Shown: positions 18,412 to 25,755 of the stretch, piece after piece
Position numbering within the stretch: position 1 is the stretch's first letter
Layout: every line of letters begins with the position of its first letter
Assembly (NCBI GenBank): GCA_964599635.1
Contig: CAZRGM010000028.1
Coordinates: 23,271 to 87,270, forward strand
Source: WJMT01 sp964599635
GTDB taxonomy: Bacteria > Acidobacteriota > Aminicenantia > Aminicenantales > Aminicenantaceae
Length of the DNA stretch: 64,000 nt
Direction: 5' to 3'
Program-made: the position numbers and the translations under genes
The notes under the pieces: model-generated
The model's database searches: none
Told to the model about the DNA's origin: nothing
Seen by the model: the letters and a program-made list of their open reading frames with translations, nothing else

Positions 18412-18545
18412 CAAACAGAAAGTTTTTTTCTGCCTTTTTTGCGTCTATTTTTTATGACGTTACGCCCGCTTTTTGTTTCCATCCGGGAAAGAAAACCATG
18501 ATTTTTCTTTCTTTTTCTATTGTTCGGCTGATATGTCTTCTTCAT
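18411..18545 (-). CDS. rpmH: 50S ribosomal protein L34
   Basis: A 44-codon gene found by reading the minus strand upstream of rnpA. The product begins MKKTYQPNNRKRKKNHGF and ends with KNRRKKGRKKLSV, matching the L34 pattern of a TYQPS/N start, a HGF block and a basic RRxKGRK tail. It overlaps rnpA by one base and is first in the operon behind a good promoter. The central residues LSRMETKSGR diverge from the usual RxRMxTxxGR only modestly. Confidence 0.95.
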   Translation of the reverse strand: MKKTYQPNNRKRKKNHGFLSRMETKSGRNVIKNRRKKGRKKLSV

Positions 18546-18580
18546 CTTCTTTTTATTTCATCCTATTGGTTTGGATAAGT

Positions 18581-18609
18581 ATGTTAATAAACAATATCCT
18601 TTCTGTCAA
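18581..18609 (-). promoter_or_regulatory. Sigma-70-type promoter for rpmH-rnpA-yidD-yidC-jag
   Basis: On the minus strand TTGACA (18609-18604) and TAACAT (18586-18581) are separated by 17 bases, a near-consensus promoter. The expected transcript starts around 18574, leaving a leader of about 30 bases before the rpmH ATG. Confidence 0.7.
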
Positions 18610-18687
18610 GCTGGTTTTCAATCAACATGACAACTTCCAGTTCACGAAATATGTTTCTCTCGGTTGTCCGATGAGTCTGTTTTTTGT

Positions 18688-18716
18688 TTGACTTGGGAGA
18701 TTGGGTTTATTATAAT
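18688..18716 (+). promoter_or_regulatory. Consensus promoter for the CarD gene, with near-leaderless start
   Basis: TTGACT (18688-18693) and TATAAT (18711-18716) are spaced by exactly 17 bases. The -10 box ends 11 bases before the CarD ATG, so transcription should begin only a few bases ahead of it. There is no room for a ribosome-binding site. Confidence 0.75.
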
Positions 18717-18727
18717 TAACTATTAAT

Positions 18728-19246
18728 ATGAATTATTTATCGATTGGGGATAAGGTCATATATCCTAATCAGGGGATTGGGATCGTAGAAGATATACATA
18801 AACAAAGATTATATGGACAAGAATCAAGAGTTTGTCGTCTTAGAATTATTTCTAATGATATTCTGGTTTTAATTCCTTATTCAAGTGTCAAGGAATTGGG
18901 AATTAGAAAGTTGGTGAGCGAAAAAAAAGTTGAGAAAATTTATGAATTTATGAGAAATGGAATTGTAGATATCAGTAAGAATTGGAAGGGAAGACATAGG
19001 GAGCATGAAGAACTAATGAAAACAGGTTCCATCCTTGATATAGCCTTTGTTCTTAAAAGCCTTTATTACCTTAATCTCACCAAGCCTTTATCTTTTCGTG
19101 AAAAGAAGATGATGGAAAAAGCTAAGCAGTTGCTGTTCTCTGAGATTTCTGAAGTTATAGATATGCCAGAAGAGGATGTTGAGCGAAGAGTTTTAAAGAA
19201 TTTATCCATATGTTTTAGGGATATAACACCTCGGTTGGATTCTTGA
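18728..19246 (+). CDS. CarD/CdnL family transcription regulator
   Basis: Binds RNA polymerase beta subunit and stabilises open complexes at promoters, in the families studied. The N-terminal Tudor-like RNAP-interaction domain begins IGDKVIYPNQGIGIVEDI (about 6-23), the defining start of the family; the C-terminal half is helical with LSFREKKMMEKAKQLL. Length 172 is typical. The conserved N-terminus fixes the start at ATG 18728, although no Shine-Dalgarno precedes it. It is transcribed divergently from rpmH and in the same direction as smpB. Confidence 0.93.
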   Translation: MNYLSIGDKVIYPNQGIGIVEDIHKQRLYGQESRVCRLRIISNDILVLIPYSSVKELGIRKLVSEKKVEKIYEFMRNGIVDISKNWKGRHREHEELMKTGSILDIAFVLKSLYYLNLTKPLSFREKKMMEKAKQLLFSEISEVIDMPEEDVERRVLKNLSICFRDITPRLDS

Positions 19247-19345
19247 TACCCACAATCGTTTATTCCCACTTAAAGCGAGTATCTCATTTTATATAAATGA
19301 ATGATTTAAGATTGGAATGGATAGGATGTCGATAGGAAATCAAAG

Positions 19346-19801
19346 ATGAAAGTGGTTGCAAAAAACAAAAAGGCTTTTTTCAATTACGATATTATTGATA
19401 TTTATGATGCGGGGATCTCTTTAACAGGGAGTGAGGTAAAATCTATAAGAGAGGGAAGGATAAGCATTAAGGAAAGCTATGCTGAGATCCGGGATGGAGA
19501 GGTTTTCCTTTTAAACTGCCACATCAGTCTCTATGATGCCGCTAACCGCTTCAATCATAATCCTCTGCGAGATCGGAAGCTGCTTCTTCACAGGCAGGAA
19601 ATTAAACGTTTAACAGGGAAGATCAAACAAAAGGGTTTGACACTCATTCCTGTCAATGTCGTGATTAATGATAAAGGACTTATCAAAGTTCAAATAGCTT
19701 TGGCTAAAGGGAAAAAAGTTTATGAAAAGAGAGAGGCTATCAAAGAGAGAGACCGTGAAAGAGACATGAGGGCTGAGATGAAAAGAGCCCGAAAAGAATA
19801 A
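19346..19801 (+). CDS. smpB: SsrA-binding protein SmpB
   Basis: Delivers tmRNA to stalled ribosomes. Family blocks are AKNKKAFFNYDI at the N-terminus, GISLTGSEVKSIREGRISI (about 28-46), the LLLHRQEI segment and a basic C-terminal tail with KREAIKERDRERD. The 151 residues are normal. AGGAAA lies just upstream of the ATG. No tmRNA gene is seen nearby. Confidence 0.97.
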   Translation: MKVVAKNKKAFFNYDIIDIYDAGISLTGSEVKSIREGRISIKESYAEIRDGEVFLLNCHISLYDAANRFNHNPLRDRKLLLHRQEIKRLTGKIKQKGLTLIPVNVVINDKGLIKVQIALAKGKKVYEKREAIKERDRERDMRAEMKRARKE

Positions 19802-19824
19802 AACAATTCATTTGAAGAGGGGAA

Positions 19825-21030
19825 ATGGCTCATATTCAAAAAAAGAAGGGTGTGATAGGGATCCTTACTGGTGGGGGTGATGTGCCTGGATTGAACCCAG
19901 CGATTAGAGCCATCACGATTAGAGCCCTGCGCGAAGGATACAGAGTGATAGGCATCCGCAATGGGTGGGCAGGTTTGGTAGAGATTAACAGAGACGAAGA
20001 ACCCTCGCAACCTATTCATTATCAGATACTTACAGAAGATATTGTGAATAGAGCAGGTCGGACAGGAGGTACTTTTTTACATACTTCAAGGACCCGACCA
20101 AGCCACATTCCTGATGTTAATGTTCCTCTTTTTCTCAAAACCAAATACAATAAGAAAATAAATGACCTTACGTCAGAGGTATTGAAAAATTTAGATTATC
20201 TTGGCATTGATTATCTTATTCCTGTAGGAGGGGATGACACACTGAGTTATGCCGTGAGATTGCACAATGAAGGAGTCAAAGTTATTGGGATTCCCAAGAC
20301 AATGGATAATGATGTTCCTGGGACTGATTACTGTATTGGATTTAGCACCTGTGTAACCCGAATTATAAGTTTGACTCATTCTTTAAGAACGACGGCAGGC
20401 TCTCATGAAAGATTTTTAGTGATCGAGGTTTTTGGCAGGTATGCAGGATACACCGCGTTGATTCCCACTATGGCTGGGGCAGCCAATAGATGCGTGATCC
20501 CTGAATATAAATTCAAAATCGACCGATTATGCGAATTACTCACTCAAGACCGATTGACAAATCCCAGCAAGTATTCAGTGGTCCTCGTTTCTGAGGGAGC
20601 TGTTTTTGAGGGAAGCGAAATGATATTTGAAAGTGATGAGAAAGATATGTTTGGACATAAAAAATTAGGAGGAATCGGTGATCTGGTCTCAAATCAGTTG
20701 AAAGAATTGTCTCCTCAATACAACCATGGAAGAAGAATAAATGTTATCAACCAACGTTTAAGCTATTTGGTAAGGTGTGGGGATCCGGACGCCATTGATT
20801 CTATTGTCCCGATGGCTTTTGGTAATTTAGCATTAGATCTCATTTTAGAGAAAACTTCAGGCCGAATGGTTTCTTTAAGAAACGGACGATATGACAATGT
20901 CCCGATTGAGATGGTGACAAGTACCAAAAAAACAGTCGATGTCGACAAATATTATAACACAGAAAGGCTCAGGCCTTATTACAAGAGTTTTAATGATAAG
21001 CCTTTGTTTATCATGACCAGCGACTCCTAG
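19825..21030 (+). CDS. 6-phosphofructokinase, pyrophosphate-type signatures
   Basis: Glycolytic phosphofructokinase fold starting GILTGGGDVPGLNPAIRA (about 12-29). The phosphoryl-donor discriminating positions read GGDD (135-138) and PKTMDND (157-163); the Asp and Lys at these places are the known marks of PPi-dependent enzymes, where ATP enzymes have Gly. The 401 residues are longer than the 320 of bacterial ATP PfkA. It follows smpB by 23 bases with GAGGGG before the ATG. The final codons and stop lie inside a flanking repeat (see 21022-21244). A reversible PPi enzyme is the best reading; ATP use is not excluded. Confidence 0.88.
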   Translation: MAHIQKKKGVIGILTGGGDVPGLNPAIRAITIRALREGYRVIGIRNGWAGLVEINRDEEPSQPIHYQILTEDIVNRAGRTGGTFLHTSRTRPSHIPDVNVPLFLKTKYNKKINDLTSEVLKNLDYLGIDYLIPVGGDDTLSYAVRLHNEGVKVIGIPKTMDNDVPGTDYCIGFSTCVTRIISLTHSLRTTAGSHERFLVIEVFGRYAGYTALIPTMAGAANRCVIPEYKFKIDRLCELLTQDRLTNPSKYSVVLVSEGAVFEGSEMIFESDEKDMFGHKKLGGIGDLVSNQLKELSPQYNHGRRINVINQRLSYLVRCGDPDAIDSIVPMAFGNLALDLILEKTSGRMVSLRNGRYDNVPIEMVTSTKKTVDVDKYYNTERLRPYYKSFNDKPLFIMTSDS

Positions 21031-21244
21031 CTTTATTCATAAAATCTGCCTGCATTTTTAATATCTACAAAAGATCCATCGTTTTTTCATATAGATTAAA
21101 AAAAACAACTTTTATGGGTTTATATCAGCACGATTTTTAATGATATGCAGGCATCTTTACCTCTTCGAGCGAGTCGATCTTACTGCATCTGCAGCAATCT
21201 TGACTCGTGAATAAAGCAAGTGACTCCTGGCTTTATTCATAAAA
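21022..21244. repeat. Modular intergenic repeat, copy C, between converging pfk and pdxA
   Basis: Left part GACTCCTAGCTTTATTCAT and a second near-identical direct copy GACTCCTGGCTTTATTCAT at 21222-21240 flank the segment. Just before the second copy GTGAATAAAGC (21207-21217) gives the inverted right end. Inside are TGCCTGCAT/ATGCAGGCA (21047-21055 and 21144-21152) and the GCATCTGCAGCA block shared with copies A and B. The left direct repeat holds the pfk stop codon and the right one the pdxA stop. Confidence 0.7.
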
Positions 21245-22229
21245 AACGTTTTTGCCTTTTGGATGAGAATTGAAAAGCACATTTTATGGCCTCAAGCATG
21301 CTGGTGGGATCAGCTGTCCCCTTTCCAGCGATATCAAAGGCTGTCCCATGATCTGGAGAGGTCCGGATAAATGGAAGGCCTAGAGTGACATTGACCCCAT
21401 CGTTAAAGGAGATGAGTTTAAAGGCTATAAGACCTTGATCGTGATAGAGAGAAGCCACCATTTTATTGCTTTTTTTATAGGCTCTTTTAAAAATCGTATC
21501 TGAAGGGAAAGGCCCGCTTATGTTGACTCCTTTTTTTTGAGCCGCTTGGATAGCAGGTATGATTTCATCAATTTCTTCATTTCCCATGATTCCACGTTCT
21601 CCTGCATGAGGATTTATCCCTGGCACAAGAAGATGGAATTTTTTATGGATGGCTTTTTGAGTGAATTGATCTAATCTTAAGAAGAAATGATAGAGATCGG
21701 TTTTATTGATTTTCTTTAAAGCATTCTTTAAAGATAAATGATGGGTGAATAGAGCGACATTCAGGTTTTTAGAGAAAAAGGACATAATCGCTTCGGGGTA
21801 ATCCCTGCTGAGGTATTCGGTATGCCCAGCCCAGTTGATTCCGGCAAGTTTCCATGACTCCTTGGATATGGGTGCTGTGACTACAGCATCAAGAGTGCCT
21901 TTTTTAGCCTCTTGGACCGCATTTTCGAAACAGTTAAAAGATACTTCTCCGTTTTCTTTAGAGGGGTAACCTGATTTCAATGATTTTAGCGAACAAGGAA
22001 TATTAAAAATGTTTATCTTAGGTATATCGGATGTTTTTTTAGATCTAAAGTCAGAAGTATTTATGTTACGCCCGGATTTTCTTATCTCTTTTTCTATGAT
22101 CTCTTTCGGGCCGAATAGAATATACTCTGCCTTCGGGATTTTGGAGTTCCCGAAAAGGGCTTTTATGGTGACTTCAGGACCTATCCCTCCTGGGTCTCCT
22201 ATACTGATTCCGATTTTTATGGATGACAT
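21237..22229 (-). CDS. pdxA: 4-hydroxythreonine-4-phosphate dehydrogenase PdxA
   Basis: NAD-dependent enzyme of pyridoxal-phosphate synthesis. The N-terminus has ISIGDPGGIGPEV (about 8-20); VTAPISKESW and GHTEYLSRDY (near 130-150) and LYHDQGLIAFKL (near 262) are family blocks with the metal-binding histidines. Length 330 is normal. Its stop codon is supplied by the repeat-derived sequence downstream. The Hfq-like gene is 25 bases upstream on the same strand. PdxA2-like paralogues that act on other substrates exist, so the pathway assignment is probable rather than certain. Confidence 0.92.
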   Translation of the reverse strand: MSSIKIGISIGDPGGIGPEVTIKALFGNSKIPKAEYILFGPKEIIEKEIRKSGRNINTSDFRSKKTSDIPKINIFNIPCSLKSLKSGYPSKENGEVSFNCFENAVQEAKKGTLDAVVTAPISKESWKLAGINWAGHTEYLSRDYPEAIMSFFSKNLNVALFTHHLSLKNALKKINKTDLYHFFLRLDQFTQKAIHKKFHLLVPGINPHAGERGIMGNEEIDEIIPAIQAAQKKGVNISGPFPSDTIFKRAYKKSNKMVASLYHDQGLIAFKLISFNDGVNVTLGLPFIRTSPDHGTAFDIAGKGTADPTSMLEAIKCAFQFSSKRQKRFL

Positions 22230-22254
22230 TTTATTTGGAGAAGGTATGCCGTTT

Positions 22255-22563
22255 TTATTTTTTTGATCTTGTTTTTTGTTCCACTTTGTATATATATTTA
22301 ATGTTGTTTTTAAAAATTAATAGGTTGGGAGCATTTTTTCTGTTTATTTTTAAACAGTTCATATCATACCATTCTATTTGGCCTTCAACTTTCTCGCCGT
22401 CAATAAGGACCATCCCAATGAGGGTTTTTTTATTCATCTGCTTCAAATAATAATAGTTCTCTGCATAGGTTTCATATCGGGGATGAGATTTTTTCTGGCT
22501 GGGATTGTTATTTTTATCGTTTTTGTAATAAGAAAATTTCGGGCGGATTAACTTTCTATTCAT
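22255..22563 (-). CDS. Hfq-like Sm-fold RNA-binding protein
   Basis: A 102-residue basic protein. Residues about 36-94 fit the Hfq Sm fold: helix ENYYYLKQM, Sm1 as LIDGEKVEGQIEWYD (53-67), then CLKI and the Sm2-like LLIFKNNIKYIYK (81-93). The classical YKHA of Hfq is FKNN here, so the conserved His of the proximal RNA site is missing. The N-terminal 30 residues are basic, Asn/Lys-rich and probably disordered. GGAG precedes ATG 22563. It is placed directly upstream of pdxA rather than next to miaA as in many proteobacteria. The fold is likely; whether it acts as a small-RNA chaperone is inference. Confidence 0.75.
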   Translation of the reverse strand: MNRKLIRPKFSYYKNDKNNNPSQKKSHPRYETYAENYYYLKQMNKKTLIGMVLIDGEKVEGQIEWYDMNCLKINRKNAPNLLIFKNNIKYIYKVEQKTRSKK

Positions 22564-22648
22564 TTGATTTCTCCGAGGAAATGTTTTTTATAAGGAAATC
22601 AGATTATTGCTTGTTAAAATTATAACATGACTTCTTTGTTTTTTCAAT

Positions 22649-22720
22649 TAACCTGGATGATGAACAGGCAGAGGTTGCTCCAGATGCAAGGCGCAGGGCA
22701 TGAAGTCACGGTCCTTCATT
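22649..22720. repeat. Degenerate copy of the intergenic repeat (inverted, copy I)
   Basis: Within the 292-base divergent gap before the lipoprotein gene. ACCTGGATGATGAAC followed by CAGAGGTTGCTCCAGATG, GCAGGGCATGAAG and GGTCCTTCA reproduces, on the opposite strand and with mismatches, the right half of copy B. The rest of the gap shows no gene. Confidence 0.6.
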
Positions 22721-22855
22721 TTATTATTTACATTCACTGAGTTCTATGGGAGATGATCGCGCAGATTGAAATCTTGATTTAAAAATGAAATGAATGGGCT
22801 TAGATTGAACTTTCTTTAATCAAAATTCGTATACAATAATACAAGGATAAAAACA

Positions 22856-23563
22856 ATGAAGATAAACAAAAGTATTGGATTTGTCGTTTCAATCTCTTTT
22901 ATGCTCTCATTAATTTCCTGTATTCCCGTGGGAGAACTTCAGGAGGATTTCCGAAGTGTGAAATTGCAAGGAGCCAAATCGGCTGAAATAGAGCTTGACT
23001 TTGGTGCTGGTGAATTGGAGGTTTTTGGGGGAGCTGAGGAACTTATGGAAGGTGTTTTCCAATATAATATTGAACTATGGAAGCCTGAAATTGAAAATCA
23101 GATGACGGAATCAAAAGCATTTCTTTCGGTCCGCCAGGGTAACTCCAGTGGAATCCCAGCTGGGAATGGGAAAAATTTTTGGGATATCTCTTTGAACGAA
23201 AAAATACCCATAGATCTTATTGTGGATATAGGAGCTGGAGAGGGGGATCTCCATCTCCAAAGTTTGAATTTGAGGTCTTTGAATATAGATATGGGAGTCG
23301 GAGATCTCAGTGTGGACCTCTCAGGATTCTACTCAGAGGACGTGGAGGTGCTTATTGATGGCGGGGTGGGATCCACCACGGTATATCTTCCCAGAGATAT
23401 AGGAGTCATGGTCCATGTGGATAAGGGGATTGGTTCCATAAACTCGAGAGATTTTATTAAGAAAGGGGATCATCTAGTTAATGAGGCTTATGGAAAAACG
23501 GAAAATGTAGTCAGAGTCGATATTGATACCGGAATTGGGAGTATCACCCTTAAACTCAGATAG
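22856..23563 (+). CDS. Predicted lipoprotein with toast-rack (LiaF/DUF4097-like) beta domain
   Basis: The N-terminal signal has a hydrophobic stretch ending in the lipobox LISC (Cys about 22), so it is likely lipidated and exported. The mature part is built of repeating short beta strands rich in G-x-G-D/S turns (DFGAGELEVFG, DIGAGEGDLHL, DMGVGDLSVDL, DTGIGSITLKL), the pattern of toast-rack/adhesin-like domains found in LiaF-type envelope-stress proteins. Length 235. AAGGAT precedes the ATG. It converges with the S9 peptidase gene. No specific function can be assigned. Confidence 0.7.
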   Translation: MKINKSIGFVVSISFMLSLISCIPVGELQEDFRSVKLQGAKSAEIELDFGAGELEVFGGAEELMEGVFQYNIELWKPEIENQMTESKAFLSVRQGNSSGIPAGNGKNFWDISLNEKIPIDLIVDIGAGEGDLHLQSLNLRSLNIDMGVGDLSVDLSGFYSEDVEVLIDGGVGSTTVYLPRDIGVMVHVDKGIGSINSRDFIKKGDHLVNEAYGKTENVVRVDIDTGIGSITLKLR

Positions 23564-23627
23564 AGCACTGACAACCCTCTTGACTGATAGAAAAATATCT
23601 ACCGAGGCTAAATTCTATCTGAGTTTT
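23552..23627. terminator. Long-range inverted repeat between two converging genes
   Basis: AAACTCAGATAGA (23552-23564) is the exact reverse complement of TCTATCTGAGTTT (23614-23626). The left arm covers the last codons and stop of the lipoprotein gene and the right arm ends just before the S9 peptidase stop. The 49-base loop is long for a simple terminator. It could pair the two convergent transcripts or end transcription from both sides. Confidence 0.45.
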
Positions 23628-23631
23628 CAGC

Positions 23632-25689
23632 TCACTTTTTGTTATTTTTACACCATTGATCTAACCATGCGATGACTGTATTGTGCCATAATATGCTGTT
23701 ATGAGGTTTTAAAACCCAGTGATTTTCATCAGGGAAATAAAGAAGTTTGCTTGGAATTCCGAGACGCTGTAAAGCGTTAAAAGTGGCCATGCCCTGCGTT
23801 TCCACAACTCTAAAATCATGAGCTCCATGAATGATCAGCATGGGTGTTTTCCAATTTTTGACATAGTTTATAGGATTAAATTTTTCATAGCCCTCTGGAT
23901 TTGTCCAGGGAGTCCCCATATGGTCCCATTCAGGGAACCAGAGTTCCTCAGTAGCAAAGTAGGCAAAGCGTTCATCCAGGTTGCCGTCATGATTAACAAG
24001 ACAGCAAAATCTATCCGGCCAATTCCCTGCGATCCAGTTGATCATAAATCCTCCGAAAGAAGCACCTAAGGCGGCGACTCGGCTTCCGTCCATCCAGGAG
24101 TAGCGATCCAGAGCTGCACGAAGGCCTTTCTTCAGGTCTTCGAGTGGTTTGCCTCCCCAATCTCCCTGGATTGAATCCGTGAAGTCCTGTCCATAACCTA
24201 CTGAGCCGTGAAAGTCCACCATGACAGCCGCATATCCGGCTCCAGAATAGACCTGGGGATTCCAGCGGTAATGGAAATTGTTTCCAAATGAGCCTTGGGG
24301 ACCTCCATGGATAAGAAAGGCCACGGGAAACTTTTTCCCTGGGTCGAAGTCGATAGGCTTCACGATATAACCGTAGACCGTTTCATCATTCCATCCCTTA
24401 AATGTGAATTGCTCATATTCTCCTACTTTGGCTTGAGACATTTTTTCTGTGTTGATGTGTGTGATCTGAGTGAACTGGCTTCCATCCGATTCCGAAGAAT
24501 AGAGCTCTACTGGGGAGCTGAGGTTGTCCATCCCGAAAATGATATGATTTTCAAATATTTCAGGAGGGTGGATATTTCCGTTTTTTATGATAGTCTGTAT
24601 TTTTTCAGTGGCTACGTCTATTGAAAAAAGAGAATGCTGACCTAAATTTGCAGCCCCAGCATAAATCATTTTTCCGTCATGAGACCAGCGTAAGGATGAA
24701 GGTGAGAGATCCCAATTTTCAGCAAGGGTCTGTTCTTCACCCTGAGGCCAATCTCGAACAATAATCCGGAATCGGTCTGATTCATATCCAGGTTTTACCA
24801 TAGCAAGATAAGCAAGTTTTTGACCACAAGGAGAAAAAACAGGATAGGTATCCCAGGCTTTATTTTTTTCTGTGAGGCATTGAGGTTCCTGGCTTCCATC
24901 TAGGGGAACAAAATAAAGATCAAAGTTGGTGGACCAGGCTTCTTTAGAACCGCCCATCCTTGCTGTAAAAATCAGACCGGTGCCTTCCGGTGTGAACGAG
25001 ATTTCTTCGGGGCCTCCGAATGGTTGAGAGGGTGTGTCTGCATTCATTCCGTCCATGAGATCTTTAACTTGGTTCCCCTGGATAGGCATCACAAAGAGGT
25101 GGGATCTTCGGCCGTCTTCCCAGGTATCCCAGTGCCTGATGAAAATTTCAGTATAAATGCGGCCGCTACTTTTTCGGTCAGCGATTTGATCTAACTTTTT
25201 TTTTGTTTCTTCAGGTTCTTTGAATTCTGGGAATACTTCCATTGTAAAAGCAATGAATTTTCCGTCTGCAGAAACAACTAAATTTCCTATATCTAAAGGC
25301 TGATCAGTTATCTGTTCGGCTTCTCCCCCATCTATCCTTATACGCCAGACTTGAGATGAACCTGACCGAGTGGATAGAAACCAAATGTATTTCCCGCAGG
25401 GAGACCATCGGGGATTAGAATCTGAAGCTGTATGGGTAGTCAACTGCCTTAAGTCTTCACCATTGGTATTAATCAGCCAAAGATTTGTGCGGCCCTTATT
25501 GGCGTCCAAATCTGTGACCCGGACTGTAAAAACAATTTTCTTCCCATCCGGTGACACATGATAATAAGATATCCTATTCATGGCCAGCATGTCATGGATA
25601 GAGAAAGGATGCTGTTTGGCATGAATGACCGATAGAGGGTTGAAAAGAAATGCGGCAAAGATAAAAGATATGATAGATAATTTGATCAT
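23632..25689 (-). CDS. Exported S9-family serine peptidase (prolyl oligopeptidase/acylaminoacyl-peptidase type)
   Basis: Starts with a signal peptide (about 1-24, ending VIHA), then a WD40/TolB-like propeller (about 40-400) with repeats such as PRWSPCGKYIWF and PVFSPCGQKLAYL, and a C-terminal alpha/beta hydrolase. The catalytic Ser544 lies in GASFGGF, Asp625 in GAHDFRV and His657 in DENHW; HGGPQGSFG forms the oxyanion region. Length 685 is typical. AGGAGG precedes ATG 25689 and an extended -10 promoter lies upstream. Family members release dipeptides or N-blocked residues from peptides, probably in the periplasm here. That would fit peptide uptake by the POT transporter, though the genes are not linked. 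Confidence 0.92.
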   Translation of the reverse strand: MIKLSIISFIFAAFLFNPLSVIHAKQHPFSIHDMLAMNRISYYHVSPDGKKIVFTVRVTDLDANKGRTNLWLINTNGEDLRQLTTHTASDSNPRWSPCGKYIWFLSTRSGSSQVWRIRIDGGEAEQITDQPLDIGNLVVSADGKFIAFTMEVFPEFKEPEETKKKLDQIADRKSSGRIYTEIFIRHWDTWEDGRRSHLFVMPIQGNQVKDLMDGMNADTPSQPFGGPEEISFTPEGTGLIFTARMGGSKEAWSTNFDLYFVPLDGSQEPQCLTEKNKAWDTYPVFSPCGQKLAYLAMVKPGYESDRFRIIVRDWPQGEEQTLAENWDLSPSSLRWSHDGKMIYAGAANLGQHSLFSIDVATEKIQTIIKNGNIHPPEIFENHIIFGMDNLSSPVELYSSESDGSQFTQITHINTEKMSQAKVGEYEQFTFKGWNDETVYGYIVKPIDFDPGKKFPVAFLIHGGPQGSFGNNFHYRWNPQVYSGAGYAAVMVDFHGSVGYGQDFTDSIQGDWGGKPLEDLKKGLRAALDRYSWMDGSRVAALGASFGGFMINWIAGNWPDRFCCLVNHDGNLDERFAYFATEELWFPEWDHMGTPWTNPEGYEKFNPINYVKNWKTPMLIIHGAHDFRVVETQGMATFNALQRLGIPSKLLYFPDENHWVLKPHNSILWHNTVIAWLDQWCKNNKK

Positions 25690-25713
25690 TTTATCCTCCT
25701 TTTCTAAACAATC

Positions 25714-25722
25714 ATTATATCA
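25714..25722 (-). promoter_or_regulatory. Extended -10 promoter element for the S9 peptidase
   Basis: Minus strand reads TGATATAAT, a TGn extended -10 with consensus TATAAT, about 25 bases before the ATG. No good -35 box is seen at the usual distance. Confidence 0.45.
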
Positions 25723-25755
25723 CAAAGAATTCTCATTGAAGAAAATTTTCAGAAC

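Noticed and set aside
18546..18727. Possible oriC between rpmH and CarD.
   Set aside because: Only one imperfect DnaA-box-like word (TTATCCAAA) is seen, and the space is explained by two promoters.
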